Positions 1-6,331 of a stretch of DNA of 7,052 bases are shown here, piece after piece. This DNA comes from Elusimicrobia bacterium RIFOXYB2_FULL_48_7. GTDB taxonomy: Bacteria; Elusimicrobiota; Endomicrobiia; CG1-02-37-114; XYA2-FULL-39-19. The notes below the pieces were generated by a model. The model was not told where the DNA came from. It searched no databases and saw only the letters and a list, made by a program, of their open reading frames with translations. Where the stretch lies: assembly GCA_001800495.1 (NCBI GenBank), contig MGVM01000072.1, positions 2,035 to 9,086 on the forward strand, read 5' to 3'. Position 1 is the first letter of the stretch, and the number at the start of each line of letters is the position of its first letter. Both the position numbers and the translations under genes were made by a program.

Positions 1-469
1 ACAAAAAATAGTCAGTATATTCACCAAGGAATAAATTAAACCCATCAAAAGATTTATATAATGGAGATAAATGGATTTTCGTGTTTAAGATGACCTGTGG
101 TATAAGCGCAACACCATATATTATATAATTTAATGTGCTGGGATCCGTTTTTCCTTCGAGGCTTCCCAATGCAATAGCAATTGATACGATAGAAATTACG
201 GGATTTAGAGATAGTATTGTGTTCTTGTTATTGTTTTCCATTACTGCAAGACTAACATAATTGCTATCTATATTTAGAAAACCATTATATGTATCATAAC
301 CCATATATGAAAGTCTTATTTGGTTTTGATTTACCAAATTGAGATTATACCCGAGAGATATTTTTTGCGGGGGCTTGTGTATTAAACTAAGCGCGTGACT
401 GTTTTTAACAAAAACAAAGAAAACAATAGCATAAAGCAGATTATTAAGTTTATGTGTTTTAATATTCAT
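1..469 (-). CDS. Partial AT-rich gene for an exported protein of unknown function (5' part, runs off the left edge)
   Basis: Reading leftward from the ATG at 469-467, the frame stays open for 156 codons to the window edge with no stop, so the 3' end is missing. Residues 1-26 look like a signal peptide: Lys/His-containing start, hydrophobic core LLYAIVFFVFV, then a likely cut after NSHA. The mature part starts LSLIHKPPQK and is rich in Asn, Tyr, Ile and Leu. It has alternating polar/hydrophobic stretches (for example around residues 36-76) and two hydrophobic segments at about 90-102 and 115-128. This could fit a small outer-membrane or envelope protein, but I recognise no family. Base composition is about 30% G+C, clearly lower than the rest of the window, which suggests a different origin or low-expression accessory status. 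No good Shine-Dalgarno sequence precedes the ATG; an in-frame TTG lies five codons upstream. The gene follows the GH2-like gene on the same strand after a 73-bp gap carrying a repeat. That the frame is open is seen directly; that it is a real gene is inferred from the signal peptide and length. Confidence 0.7.
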   Translation of the reverse strand, partial: MNIKTHKLNNLLYAIVFFVFVKNSHALSLIHKPPQKISLGYNLNLVNQNQIRLSYMGYDTYNGFLNIDSNYVSLAVMENNNKNTILSLNPVISIVSIAIALGSLEGKTDPSTLNYIIYGVALIPQVILNTKIHLSPLYKSFDGFNLFLGEYTDYFL

Positions 470-510
470 GATGTAAGAACCCAATTGATTAATTGCATCA
501 CAAAATAACC

Positions 511-541
511 AGAACCGTCCCTGTTATTTTCGTCCCCATTA
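511..541 (-). repeat. Partial, rearranged copy of the GGGACGGTTCT dispersed repeat
   Basis: Read on the minus strand this stretch begins TAATGGGGACG and, after a short A-rich spacer, continues with AACAGGGACGGTTCT. The second block matches the core of the inverted-repeat arms at 6243-6269 and 6329-6355 over GGGACGGTTCT. The first block matches the other side of those arms (CGTCCCCATTA on the plus strand at 531-541 and again at 6350-6360). It lies between the stop codon of the GH2-like gene (543-545) and the start of the AT-rich gene (469). The copy is not an intact inverted pair: the two GGGACG blocks here are in direct orientation. It has no following T-run, so I do not call it a terminator. 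Confidence 0.75.
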
Positions 542-542
542 A

Positions 543-3500
543 TTACCAGCGTTTGAAGTGGTAGGGGTCCCAGCGGCGGTCAGACGGGATGTTTGAATCC
601 AAATACAGGAATATCTGTTCTTTTTTGAATGTTACCCTCACCGGGTCTTTCATTATCCCGCCGTCCTGGTAGCCGTCGTAATCCCTCACTGTAATGGTGT
701 TGAGCCCGTCGTATTTTATCAGTTCCGGCGGTATCGCGTAAAAACGCCTGGCGGCCCAATAGCCCGGTGTTTCTTTTCCGATTTTTCCTATTTCCTGCCC
801 GTTAAAATATGTCCAGTCGTAATCGTCAACGCATCCCATTTCGGAATAAAGCTGTATACCTTTAGCTGAAGACGGTATCACAAAACTTTTCTGGTACCAC
901 GCGTAGCCGTCGTACGGTTCTTTGCCGTCCACGTTCGGGTTGGGCGTGTTCTCTCCCTGGGATTCCCACGAGCCCGGGACTATCATTTTTTTGTAGCCGT
1001 CTGTCCATACCTGCTTGTTCCAGCCCTTTTCCAACCCCTTGTCGTCAATGTCTATGCGGAAGTTCCATTCACCCATCAGGTCGATGTCCGTAAGGCCGCT
1101 GCCTTCCAGGTAATCAAGCGATGTAATCTTTGAAGGCGCGCCGAGATTCGCGAAAACAATCGCCACCATCCTGCTGAGTTTCTGCCGGCTCCGCTCCCTG
1201 CGCTGGTGCATTTCCTTGGCCGGGTAGTAAAGCGGGTCCACCTGGCATATAACAAGCCGGCCGCCTCCTATTGTTGATTCGTAAAGCGGGAAGTTTTTAT
1301 CCGGCAGGGGAACCGTGAAGTTGTCCTTCCAGAATAAGTCCCCGGACGAAATACCGTAAGTGATATTGCCGGTTTTTTTATAGTTGAACCAGTAACCCTG
1401 CATTGGCGAAACAGCAGCCGGAGCGCCGAGGGCGTCAGTGATTTCCTTCAAGTCAGTAACGGCAAGAAGCACGAGCGTTCCGCCGTTTTTCATGTAGTTT
1501 AAGAGTGATTCCTTGTTTTGCGAGACCTGTCCGGCTAGCGGCGCTCTGCCGCAAAGCGTTACAATAGCTCCGGCAGGCAAAATTTTAAGATCCGCGGTTT
1601 TCTCATATTCAATGCACGCCAGGTCAAGATTAGCCATGCCATGCGCGTCGCCAAGCGCGAATACCTTTGTTGTTTTGCCGGCGGGTTTATCGCCGAGATA
1701 CTTTATAATATTTTTTGTCAGCAGGTTCGCCACGGGGCTTGACTGCGTCCTTGCAGTCACATCCAGCTGGCAATACATCAGAACGCCTTTGCCGATGCGT
1801 TCTTCCATTAAAGGCGTGTAGCCCATGTCAAACTCGGTGTGCATAAGCGGGACAAACGCGCCCTGGTGCGGTTTTTCTATTACGACCGTGGATACGATGC
1901 CCTGGTTGCCGAACCTCCAGATGTGCTGGGGGTTTTCGTCCTTGGCTGGTTTCTGGAATTCTTCGGTCAATGTCGCCCTGCCCGTCCAGTTGGCAAGGTC
2001 TTCATTTGCAAGGCCTTCGTATATAGGGTGCGCTTCCTCTGCCAGGAAGACAATCCTGCTTGCTGCTTCGTACGAGCGGAGCTTGCAGTATTTTTCCAGG
2101 TCGGCCTGCGTCTGCTCGAAAATCACTACGTTCAAGCCGCTGCGGATTGAGTCCTTTATTTTCGGGGCTTTCTCCGAGAGCGCGGAGAGCGATTCCCTGC
2201 CTACTACCAGAAGGTCGCCCGCGCCGAGTTTTTCATTGCTGTAATTCTTGAATGAAATCCCAAGGCCGGCAAGAAGTTTCCCTGTAAGCCCCTTGCTGTC
2301 GATCAGCCGGATCTTGCGCGCGGTTTTTAAACCCGTGGTTCCCGCGGCTTGTTTCGGGAAAACCTGCAGCGCAAACGTGTCTTTCAAAACCAGCTTGTCA
2401 TTTTCTGTTTTTGTCAGGTAGATCGAGTAAGAAGTTTTTTGCGCGCTTTGCGCGACTAAGGGCGAGTCAAAAGTAACTTCATTGAACTGGATTTCGCCCG
2501 GCGTCGCGGATAATTTGAGTTCCTGCCTGAATATGGACACATCTGATTTGTCGTCTTTTGCCTCAAAAACAAGCGTTTCATTCCTGTTCTGCAGGGTGTC
2601 ATTCACGAACACCACGCTCTTGGTAATTTTTTCACCGGACTCAAAAGCGTGTTTCTTGTCGGTGAAATCCGCCTTCGGCCCGCCAACGTAGAACAGCTCA
2701 GGTTCCATCCATTTTTTGTAGGCGTCCCAGAGAATCGTTTTGTCTTTGTAGGTTGGTTTGTAAATGAACCGCGTTTTAAGCCCGGGGGTTTTGAAGCTGT
2801 CATAAGCCGCGACGGTCCCGTCCGTGTTATGGTAGTCGTTGTGAAGGCGGGCATCGGTAGCTTCGTAGGGGTCGTAACCGCACACGCCCCAGGCGCGCCA
2901 GGACCTTAAGAACCCGCCAGTGAATGCCTGGCTCTTCAAATAATTATTGAAGGGGTAATAGTGAAGCCCGCCATCAAAGAAGTACGCGCCCACCTCGAAA
3001 TACTTGTCGTCGCCGTTAAGGAAGCCGGCCGTAATGGTTGACTCAATGATGGGTTTCATCCTTTCCGCGGGTTCCATGTTGTAGGGCTCGCTGCCGAAGA
3101 ACATGGCGGCGTATTCGGCGTACATCGGCTCGGAGTGGTAATGGGATTTCCCGGCATCGTTTGCCATCCTTGACCGGAAATAGGTCGCTTCGTAGGGCAT
3201 GCCGAGTTCTATCGCGATGAACGGCTTGTTGCCTTTCGTCCTCCAGTACATCGGCCAGTTTTCTTTCTCCTGCTGTTGGATGAAATTCAGGTACATGTTG
3301 CTGGTAGAAATTTCGCCGTGATTGCCGCCCGCGTGCTGGAAAATGGGCCTTGAATCATCCAGCGACCTCAGCATGGCTTCCGAATCTTTCTGTATAACGC
3401 GTTTTATTCCCAGGCCTATCAGCCCGTCGGGCGGCAGGTAATCCGTGGCTATGTGCCAGGGGCTCATGTCCAGCGGGTAGCCGAGCAGGTTGTAATTCAT

Positions 3501-4946
3501 TGACCAGTGGACTATTGAAGGATGGTTCCTTACGGATTTTATGCAGTAGGCCAGTGCTTTGCTGTATTTTTCTTTTACGCCGGGCTTGTTCCATTCATAC
3601 CTCAGCTCGTTTGCGGCGGGAGTTATGAAAATTACCAGCATGCCCATTTCATCAGCTTTTTTGAGGAAGGGAATGCCGCTGAGGTTCATGCCGTAGCCCT
3701 CATACCCGCCGTGCGAGATCTCTATCGCGTTGAACCCGAGCTCCCTGTAGTTCTTGATAAAATACCCGGCTGCGTTTTCGTCGGTAAACGCCTGGCTTGC
3801 CCTCATCCTGAACCTGTAGGGGTAGCCGTTGAGGTAATAATCAACCCCGCTGAACCACAGCTCGCGGAAGCCGAACCTCTGCGGCAGGCAGGAGTCCAGG
3901 AGTTTGTTGTCAGCGGACATCCAATTCAGGTGCAGGTCGTAAAGATAGGGGTTTTCCGGTGACCAGTACGTTGGGTTCTCCCAGGGAATTTTGTATTCGT
4001 AACTGCCGTTATCAAGTTTCCTGCCTTCCTTTAGATCTATTTTGAATTCCTTGGCGGTATCTGATTTTCCGGTTGGCGTAATTTTGCCTTCAAGCCGGCC
4101 ATTAAGCGGTCCGGCCGGGCCTGAGGGCGCAGTCCCTGAACCGGCGGAATACTCTATGCGGAGTTTTAGCAATTTCTCGCGCACAGAGGGCACGATGTAA
4201 ACATCCTTTATAAATATTTCTGCCGGCCGTTTCACCAGCCACGTGTCGCCAAGTATGCCGCGGCTCAAGGATTCGTTCTGGACCTTAGTAACCATCTCGG
4301 CGCCCATGAATTTTTCTTTCGTGCCGCTGGCGAATGCGCCAACCAGCACTTTCAGGTTTACCGTTGCTCCGGGTTTAATGCCGGCAGGCAGGGGGATATC
4401 TTCTGCCTGAAGCCCGGACTGGTAGGCAATATATTTTCCGTTGATGAAAAACCATGCTTCCGTATTTACCTGGTCGAAATGCAGGAAGGCATCCCCTGGT
4501 TTCCAGTTTTCGGGCGCCTTGAACTCGCGTTCATACAGCGCGTAGGAATAATTTTTCACTGGTTTGCCTTCCCATTCAAGCGCAGCGTTTATATGGGGGG
4601 TGGGCCCGCGGTTTCCTTTTATAGGAAGCAGAGTTTCATACTGGGTGGGGCTGAACCAGGCATCATCGTACCATTCGCCGGGCACGCGGATTTCAACAGG
4701 CTTGGACGCAGAAAGGAAGTCAAGTTTCGGGATATTATCCTTGTTGAGGCCTATGTTTTCCCTTAATGTTATGCGCCAGATGCCGTTAAGGCATATTTTT
4801 TCACGCAGCCCGGACTGCGACGCAAAGCGGTAAGCGTCATCCAGCTTCCAGTCAATCTTCTCCGGCGCTTCTCCGGATGATGTCCTGACAAAGAATCCAG
4901 AAAATAATAAGGCGGCCGCAAAAAGTTTTACAAGTTTTTTGTTCAT
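543..4946 (-). CDS. Exported giant GH2-like (clan GH-A) multidomain protein, acid/base Glu replaced
   Basis: The 1467-residue product begins with a signal peptide (KK, then hydrophobic LFAAALLFSGFF, cut near residue 25), so it acts outside the cytoplasm. Domains in order: GH2 sugar-binding jelly roll (~50-240: LNGIW, VPGEW, Y..YEREF, FINGKYIAYQSG); Ig-like beta region (~245-365) interrupted by a Gly/Pro/Ala-rich loop (268-283); TIM barrel (~370-700) with RNHPSIVHW at 473-481. A beta-rich region (~765-865) is followed by two amidotransferase/ThuA-like domains (~876-1085 and ~1093-1271), and a second GH2-type jelly roll (~1288-1440: GEWNFRID, VPGSWE, YDGYAWYQKSF, FNGQEIG). In GH2 enzymes the HPSI motif leads into W-S-x-G-N-E, whose Glu is the acid/base; here the stretch is WSMNYN (481-486), giving Asn486. 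A nucleophile-like Glu580 remains in KPFIAIELG. The substrate is unknown. Active hydrolases of family GH2 cleave beta-glycosides, but this could also be a non-catalytic binding protein or an enzyme with altered chemistry. A strong GGAGG precedes the ATG. It is divergent from a sugar-type regulator. Confidence 0.9.
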   Translation of the reverse strand: MNKKLVKLFAAALLFSGFFVRTSSGEAPEKIDWKLDDAYRFASQSGLREKICLNGIWRITLRENIGLNKDNIPKLDFLSASKPVEIRVPGEWYDDAWFSPTQYETLLPIKGNRGPTPHINAALEWEGKPVKNYSYALYEREFKAPENWKPGDAFLHFDQVNTEAWFFINGKYIAYQSGLQAEDIPLPAGIKPGATVNLKVLVGAFASGTKEKFMGAEMVTKVQNESLSRGILGDTWLVKRPAEIFIKDVYIVPSVREKLLKLRIEYSAGSGTAPSGPAGPLNGRLEGKITPTGKSDTAKEFKIDLKEGRKLDNGSYEYKIPWENPTYWSPENPYLYDLHLNWMSADNKLLDSCLPQRFGFRELWFSGVDYYLNGYPYRFRMRASQAFTDENAAGYFIKNYRELGFNAIEISHGGYEGYGMNLSGIPFLKKADEMGMLVIFITPAANELRYEWNKPGVKEKYSKALAYCIKSVRNHPSIVHWSMNYNLLGYPLDMSPWHIATDYLPPDGLIGLGIKRVIQKDSEAMLRSLDDSRPIFQHAGGNHGEISTSNMYLNFIQQQEKENWPMYWRTKGNKPFIAIELGMPYEATYFRSRMANDAGKSHYHSEPMYAEYAAMFFGSEPYNMEPAERMKPIIESTITAGFLNGDDKYFEVGAYFFDGGLHYYPFNNYLKSQAFTGGFLRSWRAWGVCGYDPYEATDARLHNDYHNTDGTVAAYDSFKTPGLKTRFIYKPTYKDKTILWDAYKKWMEPELFYVGGPKADFTDKKHAFESGEKITKSVVFVNDTLQNRNETLVFEAKDDKSDVSIFRQELKLSATPGEIQFNEVTFDSPLVAQSAQKTSYSIYLTKTENDKLVLKDTFALQVFPKQAAGTTGLKTARKIRLIDSKGLTGKLLAGLGISFKNYSNEKLGAGDLLVVGRESLSALSEKAPKIKDSIRSGLNVVIFEQTQADLEKYCKLRSYEAASRIVFLAEEAHPIYEGLANEDLANWTGRATLTEEFQKPAKDENPQHIWRFGNQGIVSTVVIEKPHQGAFVPLMHTEFDMGYTPLMEERIGKGVLMYCQLDVTARTQSSPVANLLTKNIIKYLGDKPAGKTTKVFALGDAHGMANLDLACIEYEKTADLKILPAGAIVTLCGRAPLAGQVSQNKESLLNYMKNGGTLVLLAVTDLKEITDALGAPAAVSPMQGYWFNYKKTGNITYGISSGDLFWKDNFTVPLPDKNFPLYESTIGGGRLVICQVDPLYYPAKEMHQRRERSRQKLSRMVAIVFANLGAPSKITSLDYLEGSGLTDIDLMGEWNFRIDIDDKGLEKGWNKQVWTDGYKKMIVPGSWESQGENTPNPNVDGKEPYDGYAWYQKSFVIPSSAKGIQLYSEMGCVDDYDWTYFNGQEIGKIGKETPGYWAARRFYAIPPELIKYDGLNTITVRDYDGYQDGGIMKDPVRVTFKKEQIFLYLDSNIPSDRRWDPYHFKRW

Positions 4947-4950
4947 CTTA

Positions 4951-4955
4951 CCTCC
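4951..4955 (-). promoter_or_regulatory. Ribosome binding site of the GH2-like gene
   Basis: The minus-strand sequence CCGGAGGTAAG directly precedes the ATG at 4946-4944. The GGAGG core is only 4 nt from the ATG, which is short, but the match to the anti-Shine-Dalgarno sequence is strong. It supports this start over any internal ATG, together with the intact signal peptide that begins at the same codon. Confidence 0.8.
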
Positions 4956-4963
4956 GGGTTTTT

Positions 4964-4979
4964 AGTGATTGAAATCACA
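4964..4979. promoter_or_regulatory. CRP/FNR-like palindrome overlapping the predicted leftward transcription start
   Basis: On the minus strand the site reads TGTGATTTCAATCACT. It contains a perfect 6-bp inverted repeat (GTGATT / AATCAC, centre 4971/4972) and matches the TGTGA-N6-TCACA pattern of CRP-family regulators at 9 of 10 defined bases. It lies just downstream of the -10 element at 4984-4989, around +1 to +13 of the predicted GH2 transcript, a position where bound protein would block transcription. Its centre is about 90 bp upstream of the predicted start of the regulator transcript, where binding could also help that promoter. The match is seen directly; the identity of the protein bound is inferred. 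Confidence 0.5.
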
Positions 4980-4983
4980 CTTA

Positions 4984-5012
4984 ACTATACATCTTTTGAA
5001 TTTCTTTTTCAA
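4984..5012 (-). promoter_or_regulatory. Sigma-70-type promoter for the GH2-like gene
   Basis: On the minus strand TTGAAA (5012-5007) and TATAGT (4989-4984) are separated by exactly 17 bp; each matches the consensus at 5 of 6 positions. Transcription would start near 4977, giving a leader of about 30 nt that includes the GGAGG at 4955-4951. The surroundings are AT-rich, as expected for a promoter. Confidence 0.7.
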
Positions 5013-5026
5013 GTTATAAAAAACCC

Positions 5027-5055
5027 TTGACTTTTCTAGAAACCTGTGTTATTAC
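5027..5055 (+). promoter_or_regulatory. Sigma-70-type promoter for the GntR/LacI regulator
   Basis: TTGACT (5027-5032) and TATTAC (5050-5055) are 17 bp apart. The -35 matches the consensus at 5 of 6 positions and the -10 at 4 of 6. The predicted start is near 5062, leaving a leader of about 80 nt that begins with the 9-bp tandem repeats. The two divergent -35 boxes are only 14 bp apart, so the promoters are back to back and one bound regulator could affect both. Confidence 0.55.
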
Positions 5056-5064
5056 TATAGTAAG

Positions 5065-5100
5065 AGTGCCGTAAGTGCCGTAAGTGCTTAAAGCGCCTTA
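5065..5100 (+). repeat. Four tandem 9-bp repeats at the start of the regulator transcript, candidate operator
   Basis: Four consecutive 9-mers occur with exact 9-bp spacing: AGTGCCGTA (5065), AGTGCCGTA (5074), AGTGCTTAA (5083) and AGCGCCTTA (5092). The first two are identical; the last two each keep 7 of 9 bases of the unit. The block starts a few bases after the predicted transcription start of the regulator, an ideal place for autorepression. It also contains short inverted pieces (TAAG..CTTA at 5081-5090). The neighbouring GntR/LacI regulator is the obvious candidate ligand, though GntR-type dimers usually bind inverted rather than tandem sites. Confidence 0.55.
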
Positions 5101-5126
5101 AACAAAATCTCTTAACGCTCTATAAT

Positions 5127-5136
5127 AAGGAAGGAG
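5127..5136 (+). promoter_or_regulatory. Ribosome binding site of the regulator gene
   Basis: AAGGAAGGAG ends 7 nt before the ATG at 5144, which is optimal spacing. A second in-frame ATG follows immediately (5147, 10 nt from the GGAG). Either could be used; they differ by one Met and do not affect the DNA-binding domain, which begins near residue 12. Confidence 0.85.
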
Positions 5137-5143
5137 TCACCAA

Positions 5144-6283
5144 ATGATGCTTGAAAAGATAGACCTGAATAGTTCGGAACGCCTTTACCAGCAAATCGTG
5201 AACATGTTTGAAAGCAAGATCCGGAACAATGAAATACCGGTGGGCGACAAAATCCCTCCCGAAAATGACCTGTGTAAAACCCTGCAGGTCAACCCGCGTA
5301 CCATCAGGAAAGCTCTCAACCAGCTGGTTGACGCCGGTTATTTGGTGCGCAGGCCCAGCCGCGGCACATTCGTGATCAGTTCGCGGCCGACAAAAATCGC
5401 GGTAAAACAAATCGGCATACTTGTCCACCCGGTTGACGATTACATAGAAACTTTCAGCCAGATCCAGCTGTTCCAGCCCTGGTCCTACCAGACAATCATG
5501 GGGATTGAGGAAGAACTGGGTAAAAATAGTTCCGCCTCCGCGCGCCGGCTCATTTATAAAAATGAAAAAGACCTTGAAGCTAAAAAACTTGAAGGCCTCT
5601 CGGGTTTGCTGGTGACAGGGACTATCACGGATGATATTATCCGCGGGCTTAGGAATACGGGCCTGCCCTTCGTGCTGATGGGCGACAAGGCGGAAAAAGC
5701 CGCCACGGAGGAAGATATCGATGTTGTAACCGATAATCCTTTCCAGGGTGTTTACCTTGTCACGAAGCATCTTGCTGGGCTCGGCCACAAAAAAATACTG
5801 TTCATGGCTGCCAGGAAAGACAACTGGTCCTGGACCACAAAAAACTTTGAAGGGTACAGGAAAGCGCTTGAAGAATCCGGTATTCTTTATGACGAGAACC
5901 TGGTTTTAAACATTGAAGGCTACGATACTTTTGAATCATATTTCGCGTTGAAGGATTTCCTGAAAAGCGGTGTTAAATTTACCGCTCTTGCGGGCATGTC
6001 CGACCTTGCCTGCCTCGGGGCGCTGAAGGCGCTGAGGGAAAATAATATAAAAGTCCCGGAGGATGTGAGCGTGGCCAGCGCCGTCGGCGCGGGGCCGTTC
6101 ACCTCGGCGAGTTTTGACCTGGCGGAACTGGGTAAAACGGCCCTGTCCCGCCTGCTTGAGCGCATCAATAACCCGGATGCCCAACCAAAAAGGATTGAAA
6201 TAGACGGCAAGCTGACCGTCAGGAATTCAACAATAAATAATAGGGACGGTTCTCATTTGTGGATAACTCAAAAACAGGTCTGA
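5144..6283 (+). CDS. AraR-like transcription regulator: GntR-type HTH fused to a LacI-type sugar-binding domain
   Basis: The 379-residue product is cytoplasmic and has no signal peptide. Residues ~12-79 form a GntR-type winged helix: LYQQIVNMFESKI, then PPENDLCKTLQVNPRTIRKA with the recognition helix around 49-61, then the wing LVRRPSRGTFV. Residues ~87-360 form a periplasmic-binding-protein-like sensor of the LacI/GalR type: IGILVHP, GLSGLLVTG, GLPFVLMGD, VVTDN at 194-198, LAGLGHKKILFMA, FEGYRKAL, ALAGMSDLACLGALKALRENNIKVPEDVSV, and the usual end LTVRNST at 357-363. This arrangement is that of AraR, in which a sugar releases the protein from its operators. The gene is divergent from the GH2-like gene with a 197-bp shared control region, so control of that gene and of itself is likely. 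Odd point: the family normally ends near the LTVRNST element, yet here 16 more residues follow. Residues 367-375 of this tail are encoded by the left arm of an inverted repeat (6243-6269). The inducer is not predictable. Confidence 0.92.
   Translation: MMLEKIDLNSSERLYQQIVNMFESKIRNNEIPVGDKIPPENDLCKTLQVNPRTIRKALNQLVDAGYLVRRPSRGTFVISSRPTKIAVKQIGILVHPVDDYIETFSQIQLFQPWSYQTIMGIEEELGKNSSASARRLIYKNEKDLEAKKLEGLSGLLVTGTITDDIIRGLRNTGLPFVLMGDKAEKAATEEDIDVVTDNPFQGVYLVTKHLAGLGHKKILFMAARKDNWSWTTKNFEGYRKALEESGILYDENLVLNIEGYDTFESYFALKDFLKSGVKFTALAGMSDLACLGALKALRENNIKVPEDVSVASAVGAGPFTSASFDLAELGKTALSRLLERINNPDAQPKRIEIDGKLTVRNSTINNRDGSHLWITQKQV
6235..6269 (+). repeat. Left arm of inverted dispersed repeat (REPIN/MITE-like), inside the regulator's 3' end
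   Basis: Bases 6243-6269 begin GGGACGGTTCTCATTTG and end GGATAACTC. They are the exact reverse complement of 6329-6355 (27 of 27). Extending outward to 6235 pairs with 6363 with one mismatch (6242 against 6356), giving 35-nt arms. The arm is read in frame at the end of the regulator and lacks a stop in that frame, so the protein continues to a TGA at 6281-6283. The same core GGGACGGTTCT occurs at 511-521, so the repeat is dispersed and not merely a local hairpin. Confidence 0.9.
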
Positions 6284-6300
6284 ATGATTCTGATAGCAAT

Positions 6301-6312
6301 ATAACATGTTAT
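6301..6312. repeat. Perfect 12-bp palindrome in the spacer between the repeat arms
   Basis: ATAACATGTTAT is identical to its own reverse complement. It sits in the 59-nt spacer between the two repeat arms, 18 nt after the regulator stop codon and 30 nt before the next start codon. It could be an operator or part of the mobile element's interior. Short AT-rich palindromes also occur by chance, so the function is uncertain. Confidence 0.4.
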
Positions 6313-6323
6313 GGGAAAACAAT

Positions 6324-6331
6324 AGGGAGAG
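6324..6331 (+). promoter_or_regulatory. Probable ribosome binding site of the lectin-like gene
   Basis: AGGGAGAG lies 10 nt upstream of the ATG at 6342 and straddles the inner edge of the right repeat arm (which begins at 6329). It is a moderate match to the Shine-Dalgarno sequence. It favours 6342 over the in-frame ATG at 6306, which has no such element and would add 12 polar residues in front of the signal peptide. Confidence 0.5.

Noticed and set aside
482..495. CAATT / AATTG hairpin upstream of the AT-rich gene
   Set aside because: Only five AT-rich base pairs in an AT-rich region; expected by chance and without a T-run or promoter context.
1513..4833. Several open frames of 60-150 codons, plus strand and other minus frames, within the GH2-like gene
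   Set aside because: They overlap a continuous 1467-residue protein with clear domains and have no start signals or protein-like features of their own.
5121..5126. Perfect TATAAT as a second -10 element for the regulator
   Set aside because: The best-placed -35 (around 5098) matches only about half the consensus, and transcription would start inside the ribosome binding site; the promoter at 5027-5055 fits better.
5120..5788. 222-codon open frame on the minus strand inside the regulator gene
   Set aside because: It is antisense to a strongly supported GntR/LacI regulator, has no ribosome binding site and its translation shows no domain; it is a shadow frame.
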